A stretch of 64,000 bases of DNA from Cryptomeria japonica (GCF_030272615.1 NC_081414.1:50995136-51059135); one strand, 5' to 3'. Shown: positions 10,639 through 23,619, counted from the stretch's first letter. Notes: generated by a model from the letters alone, not told the origin. Program-made: numbers and translations.

Positions 10639-13372
10639 ATGGAAGAAACCAAATTCAAGGTCGAGAAGTTCAACGGCTAGAATTACCAATTATGGAAAAT
10701 GCAGATGAAGGATTACTTGTATCAAAAGAAGCTATGACAACCATTGGAAGGAAATAAACCGTCCACAATGTCAGATGAAGATTGGGATATTCTGGATAGA
10801 AAGGCACCGGGGACCATTTGAATCTGCCTTGCACCATCTGTAGAATTCAATATATCAAAAGAAACAACAACTGAAACCCTGATGGAATCACCAACGAATT
10901 TGTATGAGAAACCCTCAACTTCGAATAAGATATTTCTTATGAAGCATTTATTTAATATGAAAATGAGTGAAGGAGGATCTGTAGCAAATTATTTAAATGA
11001 ATTTAATATAGTTACCAACCAATTGACTTATGTAAAAGTTAACTTTGATGAAGAGGCTAGGGCTCTCTTAATTTTATGTTCTTTGTCCGAAAGCTAGAAT
11101 AGCTTGGTCATGGTTGTAAGTAACTCTGTCTTTGGTACAAACACTTTGAAATTTGATGATGTTGTTGGTGTTATCCTAAGTGAGGAAATGCGACGAAAAA
11201 TCACAAGTGAGACTTCAACATCATCAGGTACTGTTTTGATTGTAGAGAACATGGGAAGATCAAAGGAAAGAGGAAAAAGCCCAGGAAATCATGAGAAGTC
11301 ATGAGGGAAGTCAAAGAAAGGATGCTCTTAATCCAAAGGAAGAAATGATCGCTGGTGTTGTGGAAAACCAAGATATTTAAAGAAAGATTGTTGGTCTCAA
11401 AAAAACAAACAAGGAGACATAAATGCAGATAACAGTTTAAGGAAGCCAATGTTGCAAGTAATACTTTACAAGATACCTTAATTTTGTGTTTAGATAATGT
11501 TATTGATTCTTGGGTAATAGATTCAAGAGCTTCATTTCATGCCACACCCCATAGAAAATATTTTCTACATTATGTTCAAGGTGATTTTGGATAGGTATAC
11601 TTGGGTGATGATGAGCCCTGTCAGATTGTTGGAAAAGACAAGATAAAAATCAAGTTGTAGAATGGAAATGATTGGTTGTTGAAGGAGGTAAGACATGTCC
11701 TTAATTTAAGAAGAAATTTAATTTCTGTAGGACAACTAGGCAGTGAAGGCTTCATAGTTACCTTTACAGACAATGTTTGGAAGGTCACTAAAGGTGCAAA
11801 GGTAGGCACATTGCATTTGCGTACTAGTAATACTTATTCCACCTTAGCTGCTACAAAAAAAGTTGTTGCAAAGACAACTACAATAGATGTTGCAAGGACA
11901 AATACAAAACCGTGGCACCATAGACTTGGGCACATGAGTGAGAAAGGGATTAAAATCCTTCAATTTAAAAATTTGTTGTCAGGACTGAAACAGATTGATT
12001 TAGAGTTTTGTGAAAATTGCGTTTATGGTAAACATAAAAGAGTTAAATTTCTCAAGGTTGGGAAAGAGAAGATGAGTGAGAAGTTAGAGCTTGTGCATTC
12101 AAATGTATGGGCACTGACTCAGGTATCATCCTTTTGTGGCTCTTGTTATTATGTTATTTTTATAGCTGATGCAACCAAGAAAACATGGGTGTATTTCCTA
12201 AAACAGAAATAAGATGTTTTTGTTCTTTTAAATAAATAGAAATCTTTGGTTGAGAATGACTCAAGAAAAAAGTTAAAGTGTCTCAGATCTGATAATGGAG
12301 TCGAGTATTGCAGCAAAGCATTTGAGGATTATTGTTCTTTCAATGGAATCCAAAGGTAGAAGACAATTCCAGAAACCCCACAAGAAAATGGTGTGCCTGA
12401 GAGAATGAATAGGACCATCATGGAGCATGAGATAACATGTTGGACTACCCCTAGATTTCTGGGCAGATGTTGTACATATTGTTGTTTATTTGATAAACAA
12501 AGGACCTTCAAATCCTTTGGATGGTGGCATTCCAGAGGAAGCATGGACTGGTAAAAAAGTAAATTATTCTTTTATGAAAACCTTTGGTTGTTAAGATTTT
12601 GTCCATGTTGATAAAGAAAATAGAACCAAGCTTGATGCTAAATCTCAAAAATGTACCTTCATTGGATATGGAATAGATGACTTTGGTTATCGATTATGGG
12701 ATTTTGAAAAAAATAAAAATTAGAAGTAGAGATGTTATATTCAATGAGAAGGTCATGTATAAAGAACAAATGCAGGAAAATAAAGCACGAATAGGTCAAA
12801 AAGGAATATGTGGTGCTAGATGAGATTCCTGAGAATAAAACGCCATTGGTACCTGATACTTAGCAACAACAAAACATCCCACAAACTCCTGCAAGTGTTA
12901 GATGTTCTATGAGGTTAAGTAGACCTCCTGAAAGATTTTCTCCTTCTTTGTATTGTATTTTATTAACTGATTCTGGTGAACCAGAAAGATATGAAGAAGC
13001 AATGCATGTGGATGCCAAACACCAATAAGAGCTAGATATGAAAGGGGAAATGGATTCCTTGATGCAGAATCAGACTTGGGACTAAGTCCCATTACTTGCA
13101 GTAAAAAGAGCCTTGCCAAATAAATGGGTTTATAGGTTGAAAGAGAAGGATGGAGGACATAAAAGATATAAGGCCATACTCGAGGGAAAAGGTTTTGCAC
13201 AAAAAAAGGGTATAGATTTTAATGAAATATTTTCTCCAGTTGTAAAAATGACTTCAATTAGAACTGTTCTAAGTCTTGTGGCTACAGAAGACTTGCATCT
13301 TGAACAACTAGATGTTAAAACAACTTTTCTCCATGGGGATTTGGACGAGGAAATCTACATGCACCAACCATA
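10639..13372 (+). pseudogene. Ty1/copia gag-pol, truncated (copia-3, Tork/TNT-like)
   Basis: The plus strand shows copia domains in order: gag from 10639 (Phe-Asn-Gly-x-Asn-Tyr-x-x-Trp); a damaged zinc knuckle near 11350-11390; a protease region near 11505 in which the usual Asp-Ser-Gly-Ala reads Asp-Ser-Arg-Ala; the pre-integrase His-His-Cys-Cys region at 11900-12030; the integrase core at 12080-12430 (Arg-Ser-Asp-Asn-Gly-x-Glu-Tyr, Pro-Gln-Glu-Asn-Gly); then reverse transcriptase from about 13100 (Lys-Trp-Val-Tyr-Arg-Leu-Lys) to Phe-Leu-His-Gly-Asp-Leu-Asp-Glu-Glu-Ile-Tyr-Met. It ends abruptly at about 13372, before the YVDD box. There are many stops and frameshifts. It is inserted in gypsy-1 in the opposite orientation. 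Confidence 0.85.
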
Positions 13373-13401
13373 GGGATTTTAGGGAATGATATATTCTTAT
13401 G
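13373..13401. repeat. 29-bp exact direct repeat, left copy
   Basis: This 29-bp sequence, lying between the truncated copia-3 and the gypsy duplicate, recurs exactly at 15944-15972. It may be a target duplication of a 2.5-kb insertion, or filler copied during repair. Confidence 0.85.
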
Positions 13402-14387
13402 ACAACTATATATACTCTTGGCCCCAACCTTGAAGTTATCCATGTTTTTATCAATATAGAAAATGGTTTGATTATCCTCAATAAGATCCTCCATAATACT
13501 CTAATCCCTTGGTTCTTTGTCCAATCTCATTTGAACCCTATTATTAAGAATCATCGCACAAACATAGTCCATTTGAGTAGTTCCTGCCATAATTGCAAAC
13601 CATATTCTTGACAACATCCCATATTGGGGTGGATTTTCCACCACTATCATATTCCTTGGAATTCTTTTCCAAATAGGACATTAATTTCAAATCAAGTTCT
13701 TTCATGACTCTAATGAATAAAATCTCTTTGGAATCTATAGTGAAATATTTCTCAAATGATCTCATGACTTTCATAGCTAATTGATTTATTACATGCAAAA
13801 ACATCATTAATCATACAATTCCACCTAATATGGAGGCTTGTTCAATGTGGTTCCAAGATACACCTCATGACATTTCATATTCTCTACCTTATGGTTTTGT
13901 GTTATCACTTTCATTTCTTCACTACATTCTTAATTTTTACCTTATTTGCCACCTTGTTGATCTACATGTGTCATGAATCAAAGTTATTGCTCTATCTTTA
14001 TGTTTTGACATTGGGATAGTCTCCATTAATGTCATTGAGACCTTAATTTGACTTAGTATTTGTGTCACATCTAACAAGATGTATTTGGGAAATTATATAT
14101 TATTTGATGAAGAAATAACAAAAGAAGAGGGCATGTAACCTATAGCACCTTGCTTTACTTTCCCCTTTTTAGCTTTTACTTGTGCTTTTGTGCATTAGAA
14201 CCTTTTAATTTTTGAGTATTTTGTTTTTATGTTTGGAATTATATAGCATTATGTTTTTTATTTGTTGTAGCTTCTATACTTCACTTTATTCTCTTTACCT
14301 AGTTAATTAATTTTCTCCTTTTGCTTCTCCTTACTAGAAATTCCTTTAGCATTTGCAACCATAAGAGCACCTATTGACATAAAAAGC
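13402..14387 (-). pseudogene. Decayed gypsy-1-related sequence
   Basis: The first 105 bp duplicate 10072-10178 (start of the aRNH region, minus strand). Beyond it a minus-strand frame at 13544-13807 lies where sequence upstream of the aRNH would be expected, but I cannot assign it to a domain. The rest is AT-rich with scattered stops. Confidence 0.5.
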
Positions 14388-14484
14388 TTGACCAAAGTAT
14401 AAGTTTTATGCTATTATACGTAGTAAACCTTGGTATGATGCAATAAAAAGGGAGAACTTAATATGCAATAAGTATAAACTGAAT
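14388..14484. repeat. Dispersed repeat, copy 1
   Basis: A 97-bp segment beginning GCTTGACCAAAGT and ending TAAACTGAATTA. It recurs at 18472-18629, where an inner part (GTGATGCAATAAAAAGGG...) is tandemly duplicated. Here it runs straight into LINE sequence, there into the microsatellite. Probably a border or internal piece of an LTR element. Confidence 0.7.
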
Positions 14485-15655
14485 TATTCTCTGATTAGGG
14501 CAGTGGGATAGGGAGATGGCATTGGAAATCGTTGCAAGGTATTGATGCCCTGGAAGATTAGAAGGTTGAATTGAGAAGAATACTAGGACAAAGAATCATT
14601 GCCCTTTCAGTTGAGGAGGATGAGATTAGATGGTGTGGACCCAAATTAGGGAGCTATAAGGTCAAGTTAGGATACAAAACAAAAGAGGCTAGGGTGAACA
14701 AGTTGAATTGGCCCTTTTATCTCTTTTGGAACAAGAAAATCCTTCGTAAAGACGTAGAAAGATTGGTACCATGAGACTCAAAAGATGTTTCATGTGTAAA
14801 GAAGCTGAGGAAACCACCAATCATTTGCTTCTCTCTTGTCCCTATGCAGAATATTGTTGGAAGTTCTTCATGGATAAACTCACCTAGGCTTGCCCACTTG
14901 TATAGGACCTTAATGATTAGTTTCAAATGTGGCCAAGGTTAAGGAGGAAGACTTTATTTGGTTGCATATGGAATGCCATTCCCTCTTGCATTATTTGGGA
15001 AATCTGGAAGGAATGGAATAGGAGGATATTTCAAGACAAGGAAATGAGCAAGGAGTCCTTGGTTGCAAAAGTTGAGGTATTGGTAGTAGAATTGTACAAT
15101 GTGGCGGCTCGCAATGTGGACATTTGTAAGAACTCATTTACAAATTAGGATGATGATTTACTGAATATGTTCAAAGGTTTAAGAGTTCCCTCCATTAATG
15201 GGGTCAAGAAGGCTTATATTCCTTCCAACCCTCGTGAGGCAGTCAAGTGGGTTGATCCTACCCAAGATGGATTAGAATTAATTTTGATGGTGCCTCAAAG
15301 GAAAACCTTGATGGTGTTGGATATATAATCAGAAAGGAAATTAGAAGGATCTTGATCCACAAGTTAGCTAATCTAGCGATTGCTACGAATAATGAGCCAG
15401 AATTCAGGGTTGCTATGGTCGGCTTGGAGTGTGGCTGAGACCTTAATGTCTCAAATGTGCACTTGGCGGGCAATTCTTTGATTACAATCAATGCAATTAG
15501 AGAGAAACATACCCCCAATTGGAAACTACATAATTGGATACGCTTGATTCGGGATGTGGTTGGAGACTTGAAATTTCAAGTATCGCATATATACAAAGAA
15601 GGTAACACAATGGTGGATGAGTTGGCCAATTTGGCCACGATCATTTCTTGAGTTG
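14485..15655 (+). pseudogene. LINE ORF2 C-terminus: zf-RVT region and RNase H
   Basis: In shifting plus-strand frames the sequence gives the tail of a plant LINE ORF2. A Trp-Cys-Gly-Pro-Lys-Leu-Gly-Ser-Tyr-Lys-Val block lies near 14630. A zinc-binding block (Cys-Met-Cys, then His-Leu-Leu-x-x-Cys-Pro-Tyr-Ala) lies at about 14780-14850, and an Ile-Trp-Glu-Ile-Trp-Lys-Glu-Trp-Asn-Arg-Arg block near 15000. An RNase H (RVT_3 type) follows at about 15250-15650, with Ile-Asn-Phe-Asp-Gly-Ala-Ser and a final Lys-Glu-Gly-Asn-Thr-Met-Val-Asp-Glu-Leu-Ala-Asn. Endonuclease and the RT core are absent. Several stops and at least two frameshifts. Confidence 0.8.
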
Positions 15656-15943
15656 TTGGTTGACATGGCGAATGGTGGCAGGGTTTGTTGCTGTCGGAGC
15701 ATGATCTGCTTTGATGGGATTGGTTCGTGCTACCATTATGCTTTCTTTGGGTGGTTTGTAGGTGGGACGGTATTACACCGAATTCAATATCCCCATTTTT
15801 GGAATACATATAGACACACGATGACATTGTGGAATCAATGATGAAATTTAAGCACATTAGAAAGATGTTTGTTTGTGTTTGGCCTGGGTGACGGTTGTGC
15901 TAATTTGGAAATGCTACTGATCGAACGACATTATTAATGGTTT
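15656..15943 (+). other. Probable LINE 3' untranslated region
   Basis: Sequence from the RNase H stop to the second 29-bp repeat. It is richer in G and T than its surroundings, like LINE 3' tails. No poly(A) is left. Confidence 0.4.
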
Positions 15944-15972
15944 GGGATTTTAGGGAATGATATATTCTTATG
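15944..15972. repeat. 29-bp exact direct repeat, right copy
   Basis: Matches 13373-13401 exactly. Confidence 0.85.
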
Positions 15973-16808
15973 GCTACCGTCTGGGATTAAATTGCCATCA
16001 TTGCTCCGGATATTAGAAAATCACTGCAATTCATGTTTCAGCTTTTAAATGGATTTATGGTTTGCCATACTCAACATTCTGATTTCTGCTCTGTCTGAAG
16101 ATAGTGGTGCTAGGTGGGAGTGAGCTATGGATACCCCTATTAGGTTGGTGTGCAAAAAGTGACATATGACCTTTCTTGGTGAAATTTCTGAGAAGAGGCT
16201 TAAAGGGGTGATTCGGTCGAGCCACAATTTGGTCATCCATGCTATTAAAATGGTACTGGGTGAACAATTTCTCATGGAAAATCATAGCTATCGAGTTGAC
16301 ACTGACATTTCCTCCATGTTCTTAGCCTCCCTACTCAATGTAGGCGAGTCCAAGGAGATGGCCAACTCGATTTGCCAGGGTGTTATAAGGAGGAATTTTT
16401 TTTCGTGAAAATGGAGATGTCTTGGAGAATGTGGTGATTGGTAAAGGAATTACACTTCCATGGGATTTCTATGTGGTGTAGCAACAAGGTCATGAGGTTG
16501 AGAAATTTTCATTGATTACCTCTATGAATCTTGCCTCACTCTCTCACAGGAGGCTTGCAGTGGAAATAAGTATTCTGTTTTTGAAATAACTGTTGAACCT
16601 GGTCTCACAGGATGGTGATGGGTGGTTCCACAAATACTTGATGGATGAAGGGTTGATTGAGTGTGGTGTGGACAAAGATGGCCGGAAGGAGGTGACTAAT
16701 GAGCTTGCGGATGCAGGCACCTCATAAGACTTGATGGAGCTAGAGATGCACAAAGATTGTGGAACCTCATGCCCGGTTAAAGTGAAGTATGCAAGCAAAT
16801 CTGTGGAG
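15973..16808 (+). pseudogene. Unrecognised decayed coding-like stretch
   Basis: A plus-strand frame is open from 16166 to 16408 and can be followed, with stops and a frame change, to about 16808. Codon-like composition and few stops over 650 bp suggest old coding sequence, perhaps a transposon protein, but I recognise no motif. Confidence 0.3.
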
Positions 16809-16850
16809 TGAATGGGGAGTTCTATTATATGTCACATATATTGCACACTT

Positions 16851-17172
16851 CTTTATTCTCACATATATTTAGTTCATATTATTTCACACATATTTCAACA
16901 CTATTCTATACTCTTATTTCCCACTTCCCTTCTTTATATAGCCTCTTTATGCCTTTTGGCAATGCCTTTTCCATCAAATCCTTTCATAATAGCTCTTAAT
17001 TATCTTATTCCCATGAATTTTCCTTTTATTAAATAGCATTATACTCTTTTATAGCTTATTTAGGCATATTAGCGGTGTTTTAAGGCTATTTAAGGGGTAT
17101 ATAATGGAATATGGGTCTAGAAATGACCCAAATGACATCTATGGTGTTTTAGAACCTTATTTTCTGCCAGCA
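16851..17172 (-). repeat. 3' LTR of a small LTR element
   Basis: About 320 bp that recurs at 19151-19468 in the same orientation, roughly 85-90% alike. On the minus strand it begins TGCTGGCAG, directly after a purine-rich tract (17173-17183). Its far end probably extends a little left of 16851, but the partner copy is obscured there by the microsatellite. Confidence 0.75.
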
Positions 17173-17183
17173 TTCTCCCCATG
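17173..17183 (-). other. Polypurine tract
   Basis: On the minus strand GGCATGGGGAGAA stands immediately before the LTR's TGCTGGCAG, as expected for the plus-strand DNA primer site of an LTR element. It fixes the element as minus-strand. Confidence 0.65.
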
Positions 17184-17569
17184 CCTAAAACATTGTCTCG
17201 TCCTCAAGACAATCTTGGTAAAGTCAACTATATCCTTCATGAATTCCTTTCTTTGCATGGTTCTTCCTTGGTAGAAACCCTCTTTGTTTTTGTGACATGT
17301 TCACATTGTAGTCTTACCCGTATTCTTTAGTTATTCTTTTCAACAACGTCCCCCTTAACGTGCTTAGCAACATGCACCTTTGCGCGCTCTTGCCTACTCA
17401 AATATTTAAACTTGTTTTGAATGGTCTACCATTTTCACATACTAATATTTATGCTTGTACAACATTTTAAACACACATGTGATGTATTCCAATTATATCC
17501 ATCAATCCATCCACAATTCATCTGCATACAATCTTCCATAGATTATTTCTTCAACTCTCTATTCTAGCA

Positions 17570-18155
17570 CATATTTTTAAAATGATTCTCTAGTCCACAA
17601 AGGTTACAAGGATGAAGATACCAACATATTTATTTTCTATATCCTTTCTTGTGACATTGAGAACATTGTATTTCTTGAAGTGATTTGTTAGTACTTTCTA
17701 TAGTTGTAATATATCTAATCATTTAGCCTCACAGCTGGTGCAATGGACGTATAATTTTTTCTTACATATCTTATTCTTCCCATCATCTTAAAACCAACAT
17801 TCTTTGGAGAGCATCCTTTGTCAATATCATCCCAACTATCAATATTTGTGGATTCAGAGTCATCATTATCTCCAACCTTAAACTTTTTATCAAAAGAAGC
17901 TTTAGCTGTATCACATTTGTTAGATGATTCATTAAATGAATAACATAAATCATTTGTACTGCATGAGGCATTACATAATGTAGGCTTAGACCTTAGGCAT
18001 TGATTTTCCTTTTGACATGTTTTAAGCAATCCATCGAATCGATTTTTTTTTAATTTTAATACATTCTTCTCTAAACTTCTTTCCTTTTTTACATCTTCTA
18101 TCATCTTATTAGCCAACTCAATAAGCAAATTTGACTTTTTTTTGTAGTTCTTCAT
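17570..18155 (-). pseudogene. Gag-like protein with degenerate zinc knuckle
   Basis: A 146-codon minus-strand frame (18155-17715) is Lys/Glu-rich and looks coiled-coil in its first 60 residues, with Asp/Ser-rich sequence after it. Downstream on the same strand, near 17669-17630, lies a CX2CX4YX4C motif (Tyr in place of the His of a retroviral-type knuckle), and near 17615-17575 a second Cys/His cluster. Lying between two LTR copies, it fits a gag C-terminus of a non-autonomous element. No pol is present. I do not know the lineage. Confidence 0.45.
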
Positions 18156-18471
18156 TGTGTATTTAAACTTTCTTTATTTCTTGTTCAAGATTTTTATTTT
18201 CACATAATAATTCATATTTCTCCTTTCCTTGCTGTCAATTATGAATTATACCTTTAAAATTTCAATAATTCTTCTTGAAAAAAATCTCTTATATGCATTA
18301 AACCCTCATTTTCTCTCTTCAATCTTTTCCATTGTTTCATATTTGCTTGATTTTTTTTTTCCAAAAGTCTCACTTCTCACATTTTTACCAATAATTTCTT
18401 CTTTCCTATAATCTCCCTCCTTATGCAACAACCACCAAGGTCCCACAATAGAACCAAAGTTGAAAGAAAAA

Positions 18472-18629
18472 ACCTTGACCAAAGTGTAAGGTAATATTTT
18501 GTTATATTTAGGAAACCTTGGGGTGATGCAATAAAAAGGGAAAACTTATATATGCAATAAGTATAAACTGGTGATGCAATAAAAAGGGAAAACTTATATA
18601 TGCAATAAGTATAAACTGAATTATAATAA
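18472..18629. repeat. Dispersed repeat, copy 2, with internal tandem duplication
   Basis: Matches 14388-14484. An inner unit of about 47 bp is present twice in tandem (about 18523-18618). Confidence 0.7.
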
Positions 18630-18633
18630 ATTA

Positions 18634-19468
<835 letters not shown>

Positions 19469-20848
19469 ACACCCATTTGAGTTTCCTTGCTTGTTAGATT
19501 GTAATTGATTTTAACTTGAGAATGGTTGTTGTAGTCAAAGATCTAATTTATTCATCCAATTCTATTCTCAACTAAAAGTTATTTACCAAAGAGTCCACAT
19601 TGTGGACGTGGAACTCTTCCTCTTCTTCTTTTTCAAATAAAACTCAAGTTGATGGTGAAAAATTTCCACGTCTCCTATCCTCAATGTCTTTTTTGTGGCA
19701 TATTTCCTATACAAAAAAATAATCATCCTTACTACATCCCTAAGATAAAAACATATTAAAATTTTGATGATCATGATTTTGCTTTGTGTTTTCTATCACT
19801 ACACTCATCACAACCATCATCAGGCTTCATGTTTTCTTAAGTGATAACACATTAGATAGTTGATTGTGTCATTTGGAAAGCTAAATAGCATGGCATGCCA
19901 ATTATGTTATTGACATCAAGCTTTTTTAAGGAGTTTGAGGTCTCCTTTGTTCTACTCCTTTGGATTGTTGTGCTATATGTTTCCCATCATGCCAAGTGGT
20001 GTTATAAGGCTAATCTGACAACTTGGGTAACCTCTTCACTATTCAAACTTTTATCATTTGTTGGCCACTTAATAACTAATCTCTTTCAATGCATGCATCA
20101 CTTGATCCATCTTGCCATCAAATGTTCGGTCTTTGCTACTCTATATCATTGACAATATATTCACATCACTTCTTACTTTGTCAAAAGCTCTTTTTTTTCT
20201 CTCTCAATGTATGAGGCAGTTTTGTATGCCTCTCTCAACATATGAGTTTCCTTATCTCTCAATTGATACTCCCTTTTTGTATCATATGAGTTGTAATATA
20301 AAACCAAACAAATTGATTTGTTTGGTCTCATGTGAGTAGGGATTTAGAAATTAACTTGACAAATATTATGTTGGAGTATGAAACAAACTCATTAGATCCC
20401 TTTCAAATCATAGTGAATTTATGCATGATAAAAAAATGAGATTAGTTTTGTGCCCATATTGCTCCCTAATTTTTTTCTAGAAGTCTTCTCAAGACACCAT
20501 ATGGAATTAGGTAGGCCTTTGTATTATTCTCTAGCTACATCATCTTATGACTAAGCACATAACTTCATCAAGATGTCCTCATATTCTATTTCATAATCAT
20601 CCACAAAGCTGTTGAAAGATTTGAGATGGTCTCCTTTATAGATAGAGTTGTTTTATTAACATTTTGTGTGTTTGGAGTTTACCTTTGTAGGTATGAATTT
20701 TGGATACCATGTTATTCCCATGTATTCTCATGAATTTAAGCTATCTCTACCTTTTTGTAGAGGAGAAAAATTGAACCACTGCAAAAAGTGGTCAAACCCC
20801 TCAAGGACTCAATAAATTTCTCTCCACTTCAAGAAAACCGTTGGGGTT
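19469..20848. other. No gene recognised
   Basis: Decayed AT-rich sequence. Short open frames on both strands (for example 19583-19774 minus and 19895-20152 plus) carry no motif I recognise. Confidence 0.4.
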
Positions 20849-21219
20849 TGTTGCAAGATGTGTACCCTTGGTCTTCTTGTGCTATGCAATGCAACGCTCG
20901 GGTTTGTGACATGGCTTAATCGCCTCGCGTGGATTCATTAAATCTCATGGTTGTATCAGGCATTAATAGGTCAATCTTTTGGTGCAACAACCATGTTTCT
21001 AACAAGTGGTATTAGAGCCTCGGTCACGAGTTCAAACCCCTCACTTCTACTGAGGGGGATTGTTGCAAGGTGTGCACCCTTGGTCTCCTTGTGCTATGCA
21101 GTGCAACGCTTGGGTTTGCGACATGGCTTAACCGCCTCTCGTGGATTCATTAAATCTCACGATTGTATTGGGTGTTAACATGTCGATCTTTTGGTGCAAC
21201 AACAACTGTGTTTCTAACA
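20849..21219 (+). mobile_element. TRIM (terminal-repeat retrotransposon in miniature)
   Basis: A 371-bp element with two direct repeats of 156 and 159 bp (20849-21004 and 21061-21219), each beginning TGTTGCAAG and ending TTTCTAACA. I count about 17 substitutions and a 3-base indel between them. The 56-bp interior holds a primer binding site TGGTATTAGAGCC (21007-21019, one mismatch from the tRNA-iMet complement) and a polypurine tract GAGGGGGA (21052-21059) one base before the second repeat. Flanks GGGTT (20844-20848) and AGGTT (21220-21224) look like a 5-bp target duplication with one change. It has no coding capacity, so it must have moved with proteins supplied by another LTR element. Orientation is set by the primer site. 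Confidence 0.88.
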
Positions 21220-22489
21220 AGGTTCCCTAACCTCTAAGTTTATTCATGAGGATGAAAAAGGGCATAAAACTATATGATACTGAAAGAAACGAACAAGAAT
21301 TTTTAATTTCTTCCATAAATCTTCTACAATGAGTTCTTCATAGACATATATGAACAAAATATGATTAGACCTTTTTCTTTTAGTCTATTATATCATATCG
21401 AGATGTTTGAGTACCATCTATAGGCCTCTAAACATTTACATCAACAACATCTACAAATTTCAATCAATGAATATAAATTCCTTTTTTTATTTTCCACATC
21501 TCAAAGTCATGGCTGAAAAATATTCTATCTTGATCCTTTGTAATGTGTTTGACATGCTTATTTCTTGTAATAAAGATCACAAAGTTCTCCTTTTGTGAAA
21601 TTTCTCACACAAATAATGATTAGCTCAAAACAAATTCAACCCAATAGCTAGAACCAAAGGTGATTAAACTATGATACCACTTGTAAAGAAGCAAGCTATC
21701 TAGAAATAACTTTCTATACTAATCTTGAAGGGAGTGATGTATTAAAAAAATCTAAGTTCCAAACTTATTGTAGACATAAGAGAAACACATTCTTAAGCAT
21801 ATAAGCAATGATTCCCTAACATAATGGTTTGCAAGGGAAAAATTGTTTCGGGAGAAAAAACCCCCCTCTCCAAGATATGCACAATGTATTATCAAATTTG
21901 AAAGGGGATTACAAATTTCACTAGCTATAAACTTCAATTTTTTTTACTAGCATTCCAACCTCACATGTGTACCTACAAATTATTAAATCACTCGCTTCCT
22001 CAATTACCAATTTATAAACAAAAAATAAGTTGGAAACCACAAATGGTTTTCAAGACCATATTACAAAACGTTCGAAAGATGGCGCTCGAATTGGGCACGA
22101 CTTCTAATGCCACCCATAAATATTCCTTGCAACCTACTAAAACTAGTAAATCAATAAATCACCTATAATCTCCAATTTGACCCACTCAACATGGGTGTCC
22201 AATGTTCTATTATTTTCTTCTCAAAGTAGGCATCATATGACAATTAATAATAATGTTAAAAAAAAGAAGAATCAAAGCATTGTAAAGCTCTATCATTTAA
22301 GTATAATATAAGTTCACCAATCAATAAGACACTATCATCTAAATTTTCCTAACTAGCAAGTATAAATGATTTCACATGTATGAAGTTATGATAATCATTA
22401 GTAGAAATTATTCACTGACTCACAATGTCATTAATAAAAATAAGAGTGTAACATTATTCGTTCTACTTTTGCATATGCATTTTGACCAA
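21220..22489. other. No gene recognised
   Basis: AT-rich; only short open frames without motifs. Confidence 0.4.
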
Positions 22490-23045
22490 CATTGACAAGT
22501 CCACGCCTCTTCCTAGGGATGTGGTTGCCATGGTTGGGGAGAGGCCATGGACTTAGTCGTTGGATTATGAGGGCCTCCCCTTTCAATGCTATAGGTGTTT
22601 CTCAACCGGTCACTCGACCATGGATTTCTCATTTGTGTCATAAAGGCGTTGCTACTTGGTGGAAGGACACTGATGGCGATCACTTGATTGTCCAAGATTT
22701 TGATTCTTCTTCTAATGACTTCTCCTAGGCTATTGATGAGTCTCTTGATGCTAGTGTGATCTCTTCGTGCCCTATGATTCCGATCGATGATCCTCCTACC
22801 TGGTGCATGCTTCCTTCTCTGCCTATTGCCCTTATTCATCTCTAGCCTTTGGTGGACGATGCCCCTCCTCATTTACCTTTTGCTTCATGTGCTAGCAAGT
22901 CATCTACAAGAGTCTCTCCCCATGCTTCCCCTTGTATTGGTCCTCTTGGTGACAATATTTCTTGGATTGTTGTTAGTCATTGAAGGAAACGTCCTTCTTC
23001 CTCCTCTTCCCAAACTCTTCCCTGAGTTGTGGGCTTAAGTCCCAC
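22490..23045 (+). pseudogene. Second LINE ORF1 fragment
   Basis: One plus-strand frame gives Leu-Asp-Tyr-Glu-Gly-Leu-Pro-Phe-Gln-Cys-Tyr-Arg-Cys-Phe-Ser-Thr-Gly-His near 22555-22610. This is the same block plus zinc knuckle seen in the LINE ORF1 at 6740-7609, with the last Cys lost. Another frame continues through a Ser/Pro-rich tail that ends near 23030. Frameshifts and stops are frequent. The sequence after it runs up to the copia-1 insertion at 23172. Confidence 0.65.
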
Positions 23046-23166
23046 CCACTCTTGATGTGGGTAGTATGCAATCTGTAATTGGTTTGTTCATGGTCTAGGT
23101 AGTAGTGTAAGTGGTTTGTTCATGGCCCGTGTAAAGCTATTAGTGGCCTATTTTTGGTTTACATTT

Positions 23167-23171
23167 CTTTT
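23167..23171. repeat. Target site duplication of copia-1, left copy
   Basis: CTTTT, identical to 31200-31204. Confidence 0.9.
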
Positions 23172-23619
23172 TGTAGGATTTTGCCAAGATCAAGGGCACA
23201 ATGAAAAGCATAAAAGAGACAATAGAATGACAAGAACAAACTGTATTCTCATCAATATGCAAAATGATCAACTGAATTAACCAATACAATGAATAAAGGC
23301 CTGCTTATATAGGCGAGGCCATATGGATGTATAAGCACACAAATATGACATGTGGCTCAATGAGAAACAAGGGTAGGTAAGAAATACTAAGGGTAGGTAG
23401 GAGAAATAATATAATATTCCACAAGAGGTGGATGACCCACCGAATGTGGAGTGTAACAGCAAAATAAGACCACAAAAGGTGAAATTTCTCCTACAAGCTC
23501 TATCCCTATGTGCACACTTCCCTAAGTGTCTCAAATCCAAACTACGAAGAGATGCATTATCCTAAGTTAACTTAAGTAAGTGTAATAATATCCAAAATGA
23601 ATATTTATTTACACCAACA
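23172..23619 (-). repeat. 3' LTR of copia-1
   Basis: 448 bp. On the minus strand it runs from TGTTGGTGTAAATAAATA to AAATCCTACA. Transcription would run right to left. Confidence 0.95.

Noticed and set aside
21019-21045. A tRNA gene or SINE head
   Set aside because: Only a B-box-like phrase is present; there is no A box, cloverleaf or fitting length.
20849-21219. A Cassandra-type TRIM
   Set aside because: Cassandra LTRs contain a 5S rRNA-like promoter; I see no 5S internal control sequences in these repeats.
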